DNA of 64,000 nt from Paenibacillus tritici. Lineage in GTDB: Bacteria; Bacillota; Bacilli; Paenibacillales; Paenibacillaceae. Position numbers and translations under genes: made by a program. Below the pieces are notes generated by a model. It was not told the origin of the DNA, ran no database searches, and saw only the letters and a list, made by a program, of their open reading frames with translations. This document shows, in pieces, positions 8,404-17,344 of the stretch; the stretch's first letter is position 1; each line of letters opens with the position of its first letter. Location of the stretch: NCBI RefSeq assembly GCF_013204885.1, contig NZ_JABMKX010000010.1, positions 62,001 through 126,000 of the forward strand, in the 5' to 3' direction.

Positions 8404-8700
8404 TTAGGATGTACGCTTTCTTGCCTTAACGATCCAGGTGATCAGTGCAGCCACCAATACTATTGCGCTAATGAGCCATGTAAGCAGGAACGCCATGCCT
8501 AACCCGATATTGGCATCCAGCGCTTCCCTCCTGCTCTCCAGGATCAGCATGACCGCCAGCGGTGCTCCACTGGCTACGAGGAGAACTATCATACTGTAGC
8601 GGGCGAAATTCGTCCGTTTGTGAATGGCAGCATACAAGCACAGGTACGAAGCAATCAATAATACGAAGGATAATACAGCTTCCCATTCCAGACTAATCAT
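8404..8700 (-). CDS. Small membrane protein of unknown function
   Basis: A 98-residue protein with three predicted membrane helices (around residues 9-26, 35-54 and 66-88) and a basic C-terminus (KARKRTS). I use the ATG at 8700 because GAGGAG sits ten bases upstream; a longer frame to 8772 adds 24 residues without a ribosome site. I recognise no family. It is followed downstream by a hairpin and lies close to the ZIP transporter gene on the same strand, but shares no evident function with it. Confidence 0.6.
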   Translation of the reverse strand: MISLEWEAVLSFVLLIASYLCLYAAIHKRTNFARYSMIVLLVASGAPLAVMLILESRREALDANIGLGMAFLLTWLISAIVLVAALITWIVKARKRTS

Positions 8701-8794
8701 CCTGTCATCACTCCTCATCCATAGGAACCGGGGATTGCGTAATAGTATAGCGGCTACCGCCGGCAGATGCAAATGACAGTGCTACAGAAGCAGC

Positions 8795-9526
8795 TTAGCC
8801 AAAGAACTGTGTAATATAGACCATCGCCAGCAGCCCAAATATAAACGAATACGTCGAGGGCCGCTCAAAGCCGTGGCCGTGACTCTCCGGGATCAGCTCC
8901 TTATACACGATGAAGAGCATCGCTCCGGCAGCGAATGCCAATCCGTATCCAACCACATTCTGTACATAGCTGGCTGTGAAATATCCGATCACGGCCGATA
9001 CCATCTCCATGAGACCGGTCAGGGCGGCTATAGTCAGGGCTTTGCGCCGGGTGGCGCGGGCATTCATCAGGAAGATCGCCAGAATCAGCCCTTCCGGCAT
9101 ATTCTGTGCTCCGATGGCAATCGCCACCATCGGGCCAAGGCTTGTCTGCTCGCTGGCATAACTGAAGCCTGTGCTGAGCCCTTCAGGAATGTTATGGATG
9201 AACAGCGCAATCATTACGAGCAGCGCTTTGGAATCCAGATTGCTGAGGCCCGGCTTGTTCTCTACATCAATATGCGGAATATGGCTCTCAATCAGATCAA
9301 GCAGCAGCACACCGGTAATCAGCCCGAGGGTCAGCGCAATAATGCCTGACTCCTTAATCGCTTGCGGCATCAGCCCGAAGGTGCTTGCAGAGACCATAAT
9401 CCCGGCAGTAAAGGCAACCAGCACATCCTTCCACAGCTCGGACAGCCGCCTTACGAACAGAATTGGAATAACGCCCAGCACCGTTGCCATTGCAGAACAA
9501 AAGCTGCCTAAAAGTGCACCCGCCAA
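8795..9526 (-). CDS. ZIP-family divalent metal transporter
   Basis: A 243-residue integral membrane protein of the ZIP family (GufA/ZupT branch), which imports zinc and other divalent metals. Metal-site motifs are visible in helices 4 and 5: HNIPEGLSTG (about residues 115-124) and AIGAQNMPEGL (about residues 137-147). Eight helices are predicted. The TTG start follows AAAAGGGG at eight bases. No zinc-responsive regulator or Zur box is evident nearby. Family assignment is firm; metal specificity is inferred. Confidence 0.88.
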   Translation of the reverse strand: MAGALLGSFCSAMATVLGVIPILFVRRLSELWKDVLVAFTAGIMVSASTFGLMPQAIKESGIIALTLGLITGVLLLDLIESHIPHIDVENKPGLSNLDSKALLVMIALFIHNIPEGLSTGFSYASEQTSLGPMVAIAIGAQNMPEGLILAIFLMNARATRRKALTIAALTGLMEMVSAVIGYFTASYVQNVVGYGLAFAAGAMLFIVYKELIPESHGHGFERPSTYSFIFGLLAMVYITQFFG

Positions 9527-9600
9527 ATCTTCAACCCCTTTTGTGGACAGGACTATAGATCAAGCATATGCTCCCGGCAGCTATAAATATGACCAAGCTT

Positions 9601-10569
9601 TCACTTCGTGGAAAATAGTCCCAAATACCGCCCCAGCCCTCTGTCCTTAAGCTCCGCCTTAGGGACAAACTCCAGCGCGGCGGAATTGACATGGTAATGC
9701 TGCTTCGCCGGCTCCGGGCCATCAAAGGTTAAATATCCCAGATAAGCTCCGCTCAGCCTGCTGCGCAGCACGGTCCGTACCTGCCCGCCGCTATAATCGG
9801 CCTCCCGCCGGATCAGTCCGTCTTCCACCGGCCCCGTGAAGCTGGGCCAGCCCGTACCGGAATCGAATTTGTCCGCCGAGCTGAACAGCGGATCACCGCT
9901 GATGATATCCGTGTAGATACCTTCCTCGAAGTGATTCCAATACGCATTCTGGTAGGCAGGCTCCGTGCCTTTATGCTGGGTGACCTCATATTGCAGCTCC
10001 GTCAGCCGCTTGCGCAGCCGCTGCTTGTCCTCACGACCATTCCAGTGCAGCGCGGTGAAGTCATCGCGGCCCGAGCCTTTCTGATATAACTTATAATCCA
10101 GCGGATGGGTCCGGTAATACTGCTGATGCTCCGCTTCAGCCGGATAGAAGGGCGCAGCAGGCAATATCGGCGTCACAATCGGCGCCTTGAAGCGCTTGCT
10201 GGCCTTAAGCCGCTCCTTCGACAGCTCCGCTGTCTTCCGCTGCTCCTCATTGTGAACGAAGATGGCCGCCGCATACGAATGCCCCCGGTCCATGAATTGC
10301 CCGCCGTCATCCGTCGGATCAATCAGCTGCCAGTAGATGTCCAGCAGCCGTTCATAGGGGAACAGCTCCGGGTCGAAGACGATCTGCACCGCCTCCCGGT
10401 GGCCGGTGGTTTCTGACCCCACCTCCTCATAGGTTGGACTCTCCGTATGCCCGCCCGTATACCCTGACACCACCGAGACGATTCCCGGCAGCTCGTCGAA
10501 CGGCTTAACCATACACCAGAAGCAGCCCCCGGCAAAGGTAGCCAGCTGCAGCGTAGTCTCTTCAGTCAA
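9601..10569 (-). CDS. msrAB: Fused methionine sulfoxide reductase MsrA-MsrB, MsrB half probably inactive
   Basis: A 322-residue two-domain protein. Residues 8-160 are MsrA with the catalytic GCFWC box, YTGG, and GHSYAAAIF, so reduction of methionine S-sulfoxide should work. Residues about 170-322 are MsrB-like and keep [14 protein letters not shown]. However, the position that normally reads RYCxNS with the catalytic cysteine reads HYHVNS, and the usual HLGH reads YLGY. The MsrB half therefore lacks its nucleophile and probably does not reduce the R-sulfoxide. No zinc CxxC pairs are present. The TTG start at 10569 is set by GGGAGG eight bases upstream. The domain may act structurally or in substrate binding. 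Confidence 0.88.
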   Translation of the reverse strand: MTEETTLQLATFAGGCFWCMVKPFDELPGIVSVVSGYTGGHTESPTYEEVGSETTGHREAVQIVFDPELFPYERLLDIYWQLIDPTDDGGQFMDRGHSYAAAIFVHNEEQRKTAELSKERLKASKRFKAPIVTPILPAAPFYPAEAEHQQYYRTHPLDYKLYQKGSGRDDFTALHWNGREDKQRLRKRLTELQYEVTQHKGTEPAYQNAYWNHFEEGIYTDIISGDPLFSSADKFDSGTGWPSFTGPVEDGLIRREADYSGGQVRTVLRSRLSGAYLGYLTFDGPEPAKQHYHVNSAALEFVPKAELKDRGLGRYLGLFSTK

Positions 10570-10600
10570 ACAGACCGCCTCCCTGCACGCTTTTCTCCTA

Positions 10601-11398
10601 TTATATATGAATATCTTTGTTCTCCAAAGCAAGCAGGGCAGCTCTCAGGCAAACAGCGATCCAAATTACAGGAATAAGCACCGCACGTATATAATCTCCC
10701 GCGTCCGACAGGAGTACAAGCCGGGCTTGCGCCACGTAGATCCCTGAGAATTTGAGAATCTGCGTCATCAGGGAATACTCTGAGATCACACGCAGAACCG
10801 CAGAGGATGAATCCTTGAGATATCCGCTGAGCAGAAGGTTCCCGAAAATAAAGAAAAAAGCAGCTACCACCGCCGAGGCCGGTTTGCGGAACAGCATCCC
10901 CAGCATCATGACTGCCGCACAATAGGCAGCCAGATAGAGCAGGTTCAGCCCCAATGCCGTCATACCGGCCATCAGATCAGCTGTAAATCCGGCATGACCC
11001 ATTGGCGCTCCCGTGATCAGCGCTGCCGCGAGATAGAAGAGATAGAATAATCCGTAGAACTCCAGCAGCCAACCCAGAGCTGCAAGCAACTCCAGCACAT
11101 ATTTACTGGTGAAGTATTTCATCCGGCTGTGCCCGGCACCAATAATATTTTGCACCGAGCCATGCTCAAAGCCTTCCGTTGCGAAGAAGCAGGCATGTAG
11201 CGGAATAACCAGATAGAACAGGATGGAGAACGAAGCAGCGGACTTTAGCGGCTCCGCATAACTCCTTAAGGCATAACCTCCATTGCTGCCCAGGATAAGA
11301 ACAAGCACGAAGCTGGCGAGCGCGAAGACGGCAGTGACGCTTTTGAACGCCAGATCTTTACGCAAATAGTAGATTTCTGCCTGCCACAAGTTTCTCAT
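10601..11398 (-). CDS. ABC-2 type transporter permease
   Basis: A 265-residue membrane protein with about six hydrophobic segments, beginning [15 protein letters not shown]. This is the layout of ABC-2 permeases linked to bacitracin or lantibiotic-type exporters. Its ATG overlaps the stop of the ATPase gene by four bases (ATGA), giving translational coupling. The ATPase lies upstream in the same operon, and a LytTR/GHKL two-component system is transcribed divergently beyond it. Export or self-protection against a peptide is a reasonable guess from that context; no substrate gene is visible. Confidence 0.8.
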   Translation of the reverse strand: MRNLWQAEIYYLRKDLAFKSVTAVFALASFVLVLILGSNGGYALRSYAEPLKSAASFSILFYLVIPLHACFFATEGFEHGSVQNIIGAGHSRMKYFTSKYVLELLAALGWLLEFYGLFYLFYLAAALITGAPMGHAGFTADLMAGMTALGLNLLYLAAYCAAVMMLGMLFRKPASAVVAAFFFIFGNLLLSGYLKDSSSAVLRVISEYSLMTQILKFSGIYVAQARLVLLSDAGDYIRAVLIPVIWIAVCLRAALLALENKDIHI

Positions 11399-12315
11399 CT
11401 TCCGCCGCCCCCGATCAAATCCATATAATACTGTTCCAGGTTGGGCGCTGTCAGGTTAAAACCGTCAATCGGAACTCCCCGCTGTACAAGAAGAGACATC
11501 AGGTGCTCCAGATCTACCCCGTCCCGTGGAAGTTCAATTTCTCCGGCCTTGTTGATCCGAATATCCTCACGCTGCAGCTCCTGCTTCAGCATATTTGCTG
11601 CTGCTGCAGGAGCTGATGTCGTAATACAGATCATGACCTGCGCAGACTGCTGCAATTCCGTAGCGGAAATCTCTTTAATCAGCCTGCCCTGATGAATGAA
11701 GCCATATTTGCCGGCCAGTAACTGCAGCTCACTCAGAATATGACTGGAGATTAGAATAGTCACCCCTCGTTCATGGGCCAACTGCTCCAGGATATGCCTG
11801 ATTTCCACGATCCCGGCAGGATCTAATCCGTTCACCGGCTCGTCCAGCACCAGGAAATCCGGCCGATTCAGCAGAGCAACGGCAATCCCTAGCCGCTGGC
11901 GCATCCCTAGCGAATACTCTCCGGCTTTCTTCGGTCCAGATTCACTAAGACCTACCATCCGCAGCACTTCAGCGCTCCTGCCCTTATCCCTGACTCCAAA
12001 TATCCGGCAATAAAAGCCCAGATTCTCCAGCGCATTCATATGCGGGTAGAGTGAAGGCCGTTCGATCAGGAATCCGATCCGGCGTCTGGCCGCAATCAGC
12101 CTCTCTTTGGCCTGCTCTCCGAACAAGGCTATTGTCCCGGCTGTCGGCTGCACGACACCGCCGATCATTCTCATCAGCGTAGTTTTTCCCGCCCCGTTCT
12201 CTCCTACGAATCCATACACATCCCCTGCCTCAATCCTCATGTTGAGCTGATCCAGCGCATAACCCGAAGGGTACTTCTTGGATAAGCCCTCAGCCTCAAA
12301 TACCGCTGCCGTCAA
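11395..12315 (-). CDS. ABC transporter ATP-binding protein (BcrA-like)
   Basis: A 306-residue ATPase with Walker A GENGAGKTT, signature YSLGMRQRLG, Walker B FLVLDEP and a switch His in ISSHILSELQ. The C-terminal 90 residues follow the pattern of BcrA-type ATPases that pair with ABC-2 permeases. I favour the TTG at 12315, eight bases after AAGGAG, over the GTG at 12324, which abuts that site. The permease gene overlaps its 3' end. It provides energy for export by the coupled permease at the inner face of the membrane. Confidence 0.88.
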   Translation of the reverse strand: MTAAVFEAEGLSKKYPSGYALDQLNMRIEAGDVYGFVGENGAGKTTLMRMIGGVVQPTAGTIALFGEQAKERLIAARRRIGFLIERPSLYPHMNALENLGFYCRIFGVRDKGRSAEVLRMVGLSESGPKKAGEYSLGMRQRLGIAVALLNRPDFLVLDEPVNGLDPAGIVEIRHILEQLAHERGVTILISSHILSELQLLAGKYGFIHQGRLIKEISATELQQSAQVMICITTSAPAAAANMLKQELQREDIRINKAGEIELPRDGVDLEHLMSLLVQRGVPIDGFNLTAPNLEQYYMDLIGGGGR

Positions 12316-12471
12316 ACCAAACACTCCTTCTCTATCTCATTTCTGTTCCAGGCTTAACCCTAACACCGCCCTCTCCCTCCGGTGCAGCCAGTGTCATATT
12401 CACGGGAGATCATGTCGTTTTTAAGGGATAAATTGTATAATGAAGGAATACTTGCAGAGGTGGAGAAGACG

Positions 12472-13206
12472 ATGATTCATATTGCCGTGTGTGATGATGA
12501 GCCCCGCGCAGCCGGAGAAGCCGAGCGCCTGATCATGGAATCCGGGGAAAGCTTGGACGAGCACATTGAAATTTCTTTATATTATTCAGGAGAAAGCTTC
12601 GCCCGTGCCCTCCGGGACGGCCGGTGCTTCGATATTATATTGATGGATATTGAGCTGGGTGGACTCGATGGCATTACAGCGGGCCAGCTTCTGCGCGAGG
12701 ACGACGGCAATGATCCGGTGCAGCTGATCTATATTTCCAGCCATGAAGAGTACCATATGCAGCTGTTTGACCTGCGTCCGTCAGGGTTCATCAAGAAGCC
12801 TGTGGAGCCGGAGAGCTTCAGACAGAAGCTGGCCGGAGCTATACACAAAACCATCCGCACCAGGCAGCAGGGCCGGACGAACTTCCTTGCAGTGCAGCTA
12901 AAGAACCAGGAATTGCGGATTCCCCACCGGGAAATTCACTATCTGGAGAGCAGTATAAGGCGGATCACGCTGGTTGCCCGGGATAGCACGCTGCAATATT
13001 ACGGGAAGCTGGCCCTGGAGGAGCAGAAGCTGGCGGCCAGCCATTTTGTGCGGATTCACCAATCCTATATTGTCAACTTCTATTCAATCAAGGCTATTAG
13101 TGCCAAAAAGATCATTCTGATCACCGGCTGCGAGCTGCCGGTGAGTGATAAATACAGCCACGCATTACGTAAGGCTTATCTGCGTTTCAGGGGGGAGCTT
13201 GCTTGA
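12472..13206 (+). CDS. LytTR-family response regulator
   Basis: A 244-residue response regulator. The receiver domain begins IHIAVCDDEP and its phosphoacceptor is Asp59 in IILMDIEL. The C-terminal LytTR DNA-binding domain covers about residues 140-240 (TNFLAVQLKNQELRIPHREIHYLES, then FVRIHQSYIVN). The ATG at 12472 follows GGAG at six bases; the frame continues 30 residues upstream without family similarity. TATAAT at 12436-12441 could be its -10. Its stop overlaps the sensor-kinase start (TTGA), so the two are made together. Confidence 0.88.
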   Translation: MIHIAVCDDEPRAAGEAERLIMESGESLDEHIEISLYYSGESFARALRDGRCFDIILMDIELGGLDGITAGQLLREDDGNDPVQLIYISSHEEYHMQLFDLRPSGFIKKPVEPESFRQKLAGAIHKTIRTRQQGRTNFLAVQLKNQELRIPHREIHYLESSIRRITLVARDSTLQYYGKLALEEQKLAASHFVRIHQSYIVNFYSIKAISAKKIILITGCELPVSDKYSHALRKAYLRFRGELA

Positions 13207-14486
13207 ATCCTGTCCTCCTGGATGAACTGATCTATTTAGCTGTACTTCCGCTGATGCCAGTCATACTGCATCTCTTCTTCGGCCGCTTCTTCACCTGTCT
13301 GACGGAGTCCCGGCTGCGGCTGATGACGCTATATATTCTGTACATAGTTGTCCATATTCTGCTCCATTACAGTTCCCTGCCCGCCCTGCTGCTGATGGCA
13401 GGCAATGTCGGACTTATCCTCGGTCTGTCCCTGTTCTACAGGGGCGAGCTTAAATGGCGGCTGTACGCTGCGCTCTTTATCTCAGCTGTGATTATTCTCA
13501 GCGATGCGGGGATTCCGCTTATCCCGACAGACAATGGCTACAGGCTTGGCCTGCTGCTCTCCAAGCTGCTGATGCTCTTCATCGTTCTATTGCTGCACCG
13601 GGTCGTTAGAGGCGAAGGCCGGGGCCAGCCGACCGGATGGTTAGGGTCTGCCATTTGGCTCTGTCCTTTTCTGAGTATTGCCGCTCTGCTCCAGTTGTCC
13701 GGCAATCCCTTCTTTCGGCTATATCCGCGGTTATTCCCTGTAGTTCCGGCACTGCTGCTCACCATTAATGTCCTGATCTTCATTCTGACGGACCGCGTGC
13801 TAAGTGCACGCTCTGAGCGCAGCCAGCGCCTGCTGCTGGAGCAGCAGAACAGCTATTATGTGAACCAGTATCACCGGAACCGGGAATTTCAGGAGGAAGC
13901 CCTCCGATTCCGCCATGACCTCAATCATATCCTGCTAGGCCTGCGGGCCAGCGTGCTTAACGGAGAAGAAGCGGCCACCAAAGCCGAGCTGGATGCTCTA
14001 CTGGGCTGGACCGGGCAGTCCGGCGCTTTCTGCAATACCGGCAACCCGGTCATTGATTCCATTCTGGACTACAAACGGCGGGAGGCAGACACCGCGGAGA
14101 TCGCCCTGCGCCTGGAGCTGAACCTTCCGCCCCGGATGATGCTTGATACCGCTGTGATCAGCGTTATTCTGGGCAATGCCCTTGATAATGCGTTAGAGGC
14201 TGCCTGCCAGGTACAGAAGGAATCAGGAGCGGAGCGGTACATCGCTGTACATATGCATTATCTGAATGACAGCTTATTTATACGAATTCAGAATCCTTAC
14301 TCCGGTCCTATTCGCCTAAGCCCGCACGGTGAGCTTCTGACCACCAAAGGCGATAAGCGTGCCCACGGTATCGGACTGCGAAACATGCGCCAGACGATTG
14401 AGAGAGCCGGAGGATTGTTTAATCTTTCTTACAGCGGTCAGCGGTTTCAACTGGAGCTGGTGCTTTTTCATATAGAGAGATTATAG
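13203..14486 (+). CDS. GHKL sensor histidine kinase (AgrC/ComD-like)
   Basis: A 427-residue kinase. Six or seven hydrophobic segments fill residues 1-200. A linker follows, then the dimerisation/phosphoacceptor box FRHDLNHIL (about residue 239 on), the N-box ALDNALEA and a late GIGLRNM glycine box. This arrangement is that of peptide-sensing kinases which pair with LytTR regulators. It starts with a TTG that overlaps the regulator's stop codon. No pheromone-precursor gene is visible, and the divergent ABC exporter is the most likely regulated partner. Confidence 0.87.
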   Translation: MNPVLLDELIYLAVLPLMPVILHLFFGRFFTCLTESRLRLMTLYILYIVVHILLHYSSLPALLLMAGNVGLILGLSLFYRGELKWRLYAALFISAVIILSDAGIPLIPTDNGYRLGLLLSKLLMLFIVLLLHRVVRGEGRGQPTGWLGSAIWLCPFLSIAALLQLSGNPFFRLYPRLFPVVPALLLTINVLIFILTDRVLSARSERSQRLLLEQQNSYYVNQYHRNREFQEEALRFRHDLNHILLGLRASVLNGEEAATKAELDALLGWTGQSGAFCNTGNPVIDSILDYKRREADTAEIALRLELNLPPRMMLDTAVISVILGNALDNALEAACQVQKESGAERYIAVHMHYLNDSLFIRIQNPYSGPIRLSPHGELLTTKGDKRAHGIGLRNMRQTIERAGGLFNLSYSGQRFQLELVLFHIERL

Positions 14487-14532
14487 GGCTGAATAGCCGT
14501 AGGCTGGCCGGGAGTGATCCCTTAAGGATTAT

Positions 14533-14904
14533 CTATTCAAGTTCCCGCTGTTTGGTACGCTTCGGACGGGTCTTGTTCTTCCGGTTGGTGTCCCATAGCT
14601 CCTTGTGCATCCAGCCAGCGAATACCAGCATCACGAGGGTCAGAACCAGTACATACTCCCGCATGATATTGGATAGAGCGCCGTCTGCACTGTATCCGAG
14701 AATGATATTTAACCTTCCCCACAACAGATTAAGACATAGCAGCGCTACAGCACCGTAAGTTACCCATACACTGCGGAGATACAAATTATACGTGCGCATA
14801 GGACCCCGTCCCATGAAATACCTGCTGTAGCGGATAACATAAGCGGTAAAAGCAATCAAGGCTATCGTCTCCAGTGTGATCAGGATCAAATCAATAATGT
14901 CCAT
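14533..14904 (-). CDS. Small membrane protein in a holin-like cassette
   Basis: A 123-residue protein with three hydrophobic segments and a strongly basic tail (KNKTRPKRTKQ). The ATG at 14904 is nine bases after AAGGGGAG; an ATG at 14913 directly abuts that site and would add three residues. Its 5' end overlaps the preceding 58-residue gene. The cassette order is holin-like peptide, small cytoplasmic protein, then this protein. I do not recognise the family. The overlap pattern suggests a single functional unit, possibly phage-derived. Confidence 0.6.
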   Translation of the reverse strand: MDIIDLILITLETIALIAFTAYVIRYSRYFMGRGPMRTYNLYLRSVWVTYGAVALLCLNLLWGRLNIILGYSADGALSNIMREYVLVLTLVMLVFAGWMHKELWDTNRKNKTRPKRTKQRELE

Positions 14905-15067
14905 GCAGATCATCTCCCCTTCTACCTAAACCGGTGCGGTGCAGATCAATAAGCCGCTCTAGATCATTGGATTCATACGCCTCTTGAATTTGGCCCAAAG
15001 TCTCAATTTCGCGTTTGACCCGGCTGGGCTTGAGCTCGTGTTTTCGGAATATATCGAGGAGCTTCAC
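14891..15067 (-). CDS. 58-residue small protein overlapping both neighbours
   Basis: This short frame starts with a GTG at 15067 that shares GTGA with the stop of the upstream holin-like gene, and it ends inside the start of the downstream membrane-protein gene. The product is soluble, opens MKLLDIFRKHELKPSRVKRE, is very rich in charged residues and is probably helical. Four-base stop/start overlap plus tight packing is good evidence of real translation. I do not recognise the family. Partner genes hint at a phage-derived or toxin-like cassette. Confidence 0.55.
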   Translation of the reverse strand: MKLLDIFRKHELKPSRVKREIETLGQIQEAYESNDLERLIDLHRTGLGRRGDDLHGHY

Positions 15068-15318
15068 TTGTTGACGACCTCCTCATCATTAGGTTTTGTC
15101 TGAGCGGTACCTCTCTCAATCAGCAGCTTCACTAATGTGCGGTTATATTCGCTCAGTTGCTTCTCATTGTCCTCATCCCGCTTCTGATAGTTCTGGATCA
15201 CTTTCTCTTTGTTCGCAATTTGCTTAACACTCCAGATCAAGGCAGTAGATAACAGAACATTCAGTACGACTGAACCATTGTTATCCACGAAAAGGCCAGT
15301 CAACGCACTGAAATCCAT
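15064..15318 (-). CDS. BhlA/UviB-like holin-type peptide
   Basis: An 84-residue protein. It has a short outside segment, one membrane helix (about residues 17-33, VVLNVLLSTALIWSVK) and a highly charged helical tail (KEKVIQNYQKRDEDNEKQ). That layout is shared by the BhlA/UviB family of phage and bacteriocin holin-like peptides. A GGGGG-type ribosome site precedes the ATG. It leads a three-gene overlapping cassette. No endolysin or phage structural gene is nearby, so it may be a domesticated remnant or a small stand-alone system. The family call rests on layout. Confidence 0.55.
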   Translation of the reverse strand: MDFSALTGLFVDNNGSVVLNVLLSTALIWSVKQIANKEKVIQNYQKRDEDNEKQLSEYNRTLVKLLIERGTAQTKPNDEEVVNK

Positions 15319-15520
15319 CTGTATCCCCCATTTCCTAATGGAATCGGAACGGATTGCATCTTAACCCCTGTCCACATTTTTGGCGCAATCCATTGCCGCG
15401 AGTCTAACAAAACCACCCTCAAGCCAGTCTACTCCAGGACTTGCTATTTGGATTGGGTAGAGCGGTATATTGTTAGTGCAGCCGGGTAGGAGCGGAACGG
15501 TTCCGGCGACAACAAGAAAA

Positions 15521-15545
15521 AGCACGCCCCCCTACAGGGCGTGCT
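15521..15545 (-). terminator. Terminator of the oligosaccharide operon
   Basis: Arms AGCACGCCC (15521-15529) and GGGCGTGCT (15537-15545) form a perfect stem. On the minus strand it is followed by TTTTTCTTGTTG. It lies just beyond the last gene of the seven-gene operon. Confidence 0.8.
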
Positions 15546-15565
15546 TCCTAACTGGTTCATTGAGC

Positions 15566-17299
15566 TTAATTGGTAATCTTCACATTGCCGAACACGGCCT
15601 TACTCCCGGAGGCATCCCCCGGATTACTGAGCGCTATTCCAATATACACCTGGCTGTTCATGGGAATCTGCACGGTTCCGACCGTCTGCCAGCTGCTTCC
15701 ATTAGATGAGATAAAGCCTTTGAAGGTATTTCCGGTTCTCTTCAGCTTTAGCCACTTCGGAACCGAAGCCGCCGCAGTCTGATCGGTCATAGTGCCCGCA
15801 GTCGCTGTCCGGTACTGGAAGGTTGCCCCATTCTCTGGGGTAAGCATCATATCCGCGTGCTTGGAATTCGAACTCAGCGACTCCCGAATCATAATACCGG
15901 CCTTGGCCCAGCCGTCCAGCCCGCTAGTGGACTGCACCTTAACTATAATCTCCGCATTGCCGCTCACGGATTGATAGATATAATTCAGCTGGTCTCCATT
16001 TCCCCAAATATCCGTAGTGCTGCTGCTGAGCGTAAATTGCTTTTTGGAAGTATTATAGGTGGCACTCCCCGGCTTGGAGCCGATATTTCTGGCCTTCCAG
16101 CCTGCCGGTAACTGGGCCGGATAATCATGTTCCCCCGGTGCTGTCCAGTCAGGGGTCGGCCAGGTAGTACGTTCATTGATTTTGATTAACTCGGATTCAG
16201 GCCAGGCTCCATAGGAGAAGAACGACAGGCGCTTCACGCCAGGATAATTCTGGCGGATTCCCTGGTAGATCTCCTGATATTGATCATTCGTCCAATCATT
16301 ATCCAGCGTCGGCACAATGTCTACTGGGCTGCCGCTGATCCGGTCGCTCGTATCCTTCAGGATACCGTAGGAAGTGCTGTACACCCAGTCGCTGTTGAAT
16401 TCCCAGTCATCAAAATACGCCATCGGGGCGACGAAGTCGATATCATCCTTGAATTTGGCCACATTCTGCCCCACCTCAGTGAATTCCGGCGGCAAAATAT
16501 ACACGCCAAGCTCCACATCCGGATTCGAGGACCCGGTAATGTCCTGCCGGATATCACCTACATACTGGCCGATTTGTTCGGTTCTCCATTCATTCCACTG
16601 CCGCCGCTTCGCAGAATCCACATCGAAATTAATAGTGAGCGGAGAATATCCGAACGCTGCCTGATATTTGGCTACCGTATAATTGCTGACATCCATGTTG
16701 TAATTATCGAAGCGAATCCAGTCTAACACCACACCATCCACCGCATAATTCTCAATGACCTCCTGAATGATGGAGCGCTCATACTGCTGCACTTCATGAT
16801 GCAGCGGATTGACGAAGTATTCGTTGCCGTTCGCGCCAGTGAACGGAGTCTGAACCCCGCCCACCAGCGACTGCATCTGCCATTCATCGTGCGCCAGGAA
16901 GGCCTCCTGGTCATGGAATTGCGGAATCCACGCATGAACCTTAATTCCTGCGGCGTGTGCGGCTGTAATTACCTCCTGAAGGGCATCGAAGTTCTCGTAG
17001 CCTTGGGCAATCGGAGCGATATCACTCTGATAGAATACCCGCCCGGACGGGACCTCATCATCTTCATCCTGCTTCACGTTCAAGCTGATGACATCCACTC
17101 CGTGCTGTTCGGACAGCTCAATAAAGTCCTCGACATCCGCCACATTTTTGAACTGGTTAACGGTTCGTACAATGACTTCCGTCTCAAAAGGCGGATTGCT
17201 CTCCTCCTCGGCCATAGCCGGAACCGAAGCACCTATTCCAGAGAAAACCAACGCCAAGCTTAACACCGCAGTGAACCTTGCTCTCAGGGTAATTGTCAT
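15566..17299 (-). CDS. Secreted glycoside-hydrolase-like protein with C-terminal lectin-like domain
   Basis: A 577-residue exported protein. Residues 1-31 are a signal peptide ending AMAEEE. Residues 35-390 look like a TIM-barrel of the GHL10/family-10-like type, with IKVHAWIPQF, VDGVVLDWIRFDNY (acidic residues on a strand end) and FVAPMAYFDDW. Residues 395-577 form a beta-sandwich of the DUF1349/concanavalin type, likely for carbohydrate binding. The ATG at 17299 is seven bases after GGAGG. It is the last gene of the importer operon, so it probably trims a polysaccharide outside the cell into fragments the importer can take up. Bond specificity is unknown. Confidence 0.72.
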   Translation of the reverse strand: MTITLRARFTAVLSLALVFSGIGASVPAMAEEESNPPFETEVIVRTVNQFKNVADVEDFIELSEQHGVDVISLNVKQDEDDEVPSGRVFYQSDIAPIAQGYENFDALQEVITAAHAAGIKVHAWIPQFHDQEAFLAHDEWQMQSLVGGVQTPFTGANGNEYFVNPLHHEVQQYERSIIQEVIENYAVDGVVLDWIRFDNYNMDVSNYTVAKYQAAFGYSPLTINFDVDSAKRRQWNEWRTEQIGQYVGDIRQDITGSSNPDVELGVYILPPEFTEVGQNVAKFKDDIDFVAPMAYFDDWEFNSDWVYSTSYGILKDTSDRISGSPVDIVPTLDNDWTNDQYQEIYQGIRQNYPGVKRLSFFSYGAWPESELIKINERTTWPTPDWTAPGEHDYPAQLPAGWKARNIGSKPGSATYNTSKKQFTLSSSTTDIWGNGDQLNYIYQSVSGNAEIIVKVQSTSGLDGWAKAGIMIRESLSSNSKHADMMLTPENGATFQYRTATAGTMTDQTAAASVPKWLKLKRTGNTFKGFISSNGSSWQTVGTVQIPMNSQVYIGIALSNPGDASGSKAVFGNVKITN

Positions 17300-17344
17300 A
17301 GACACGCCTCCATAATAATAGTCTTATTCGGGTCACAACAAGAA

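Noticed and set aside
14533-15318. Prophage
   Set aside because: Only a holin-like peptide and two small unknown proteins are present; no integrase, terminase, capsid, tail or endolysin gene is in the region.
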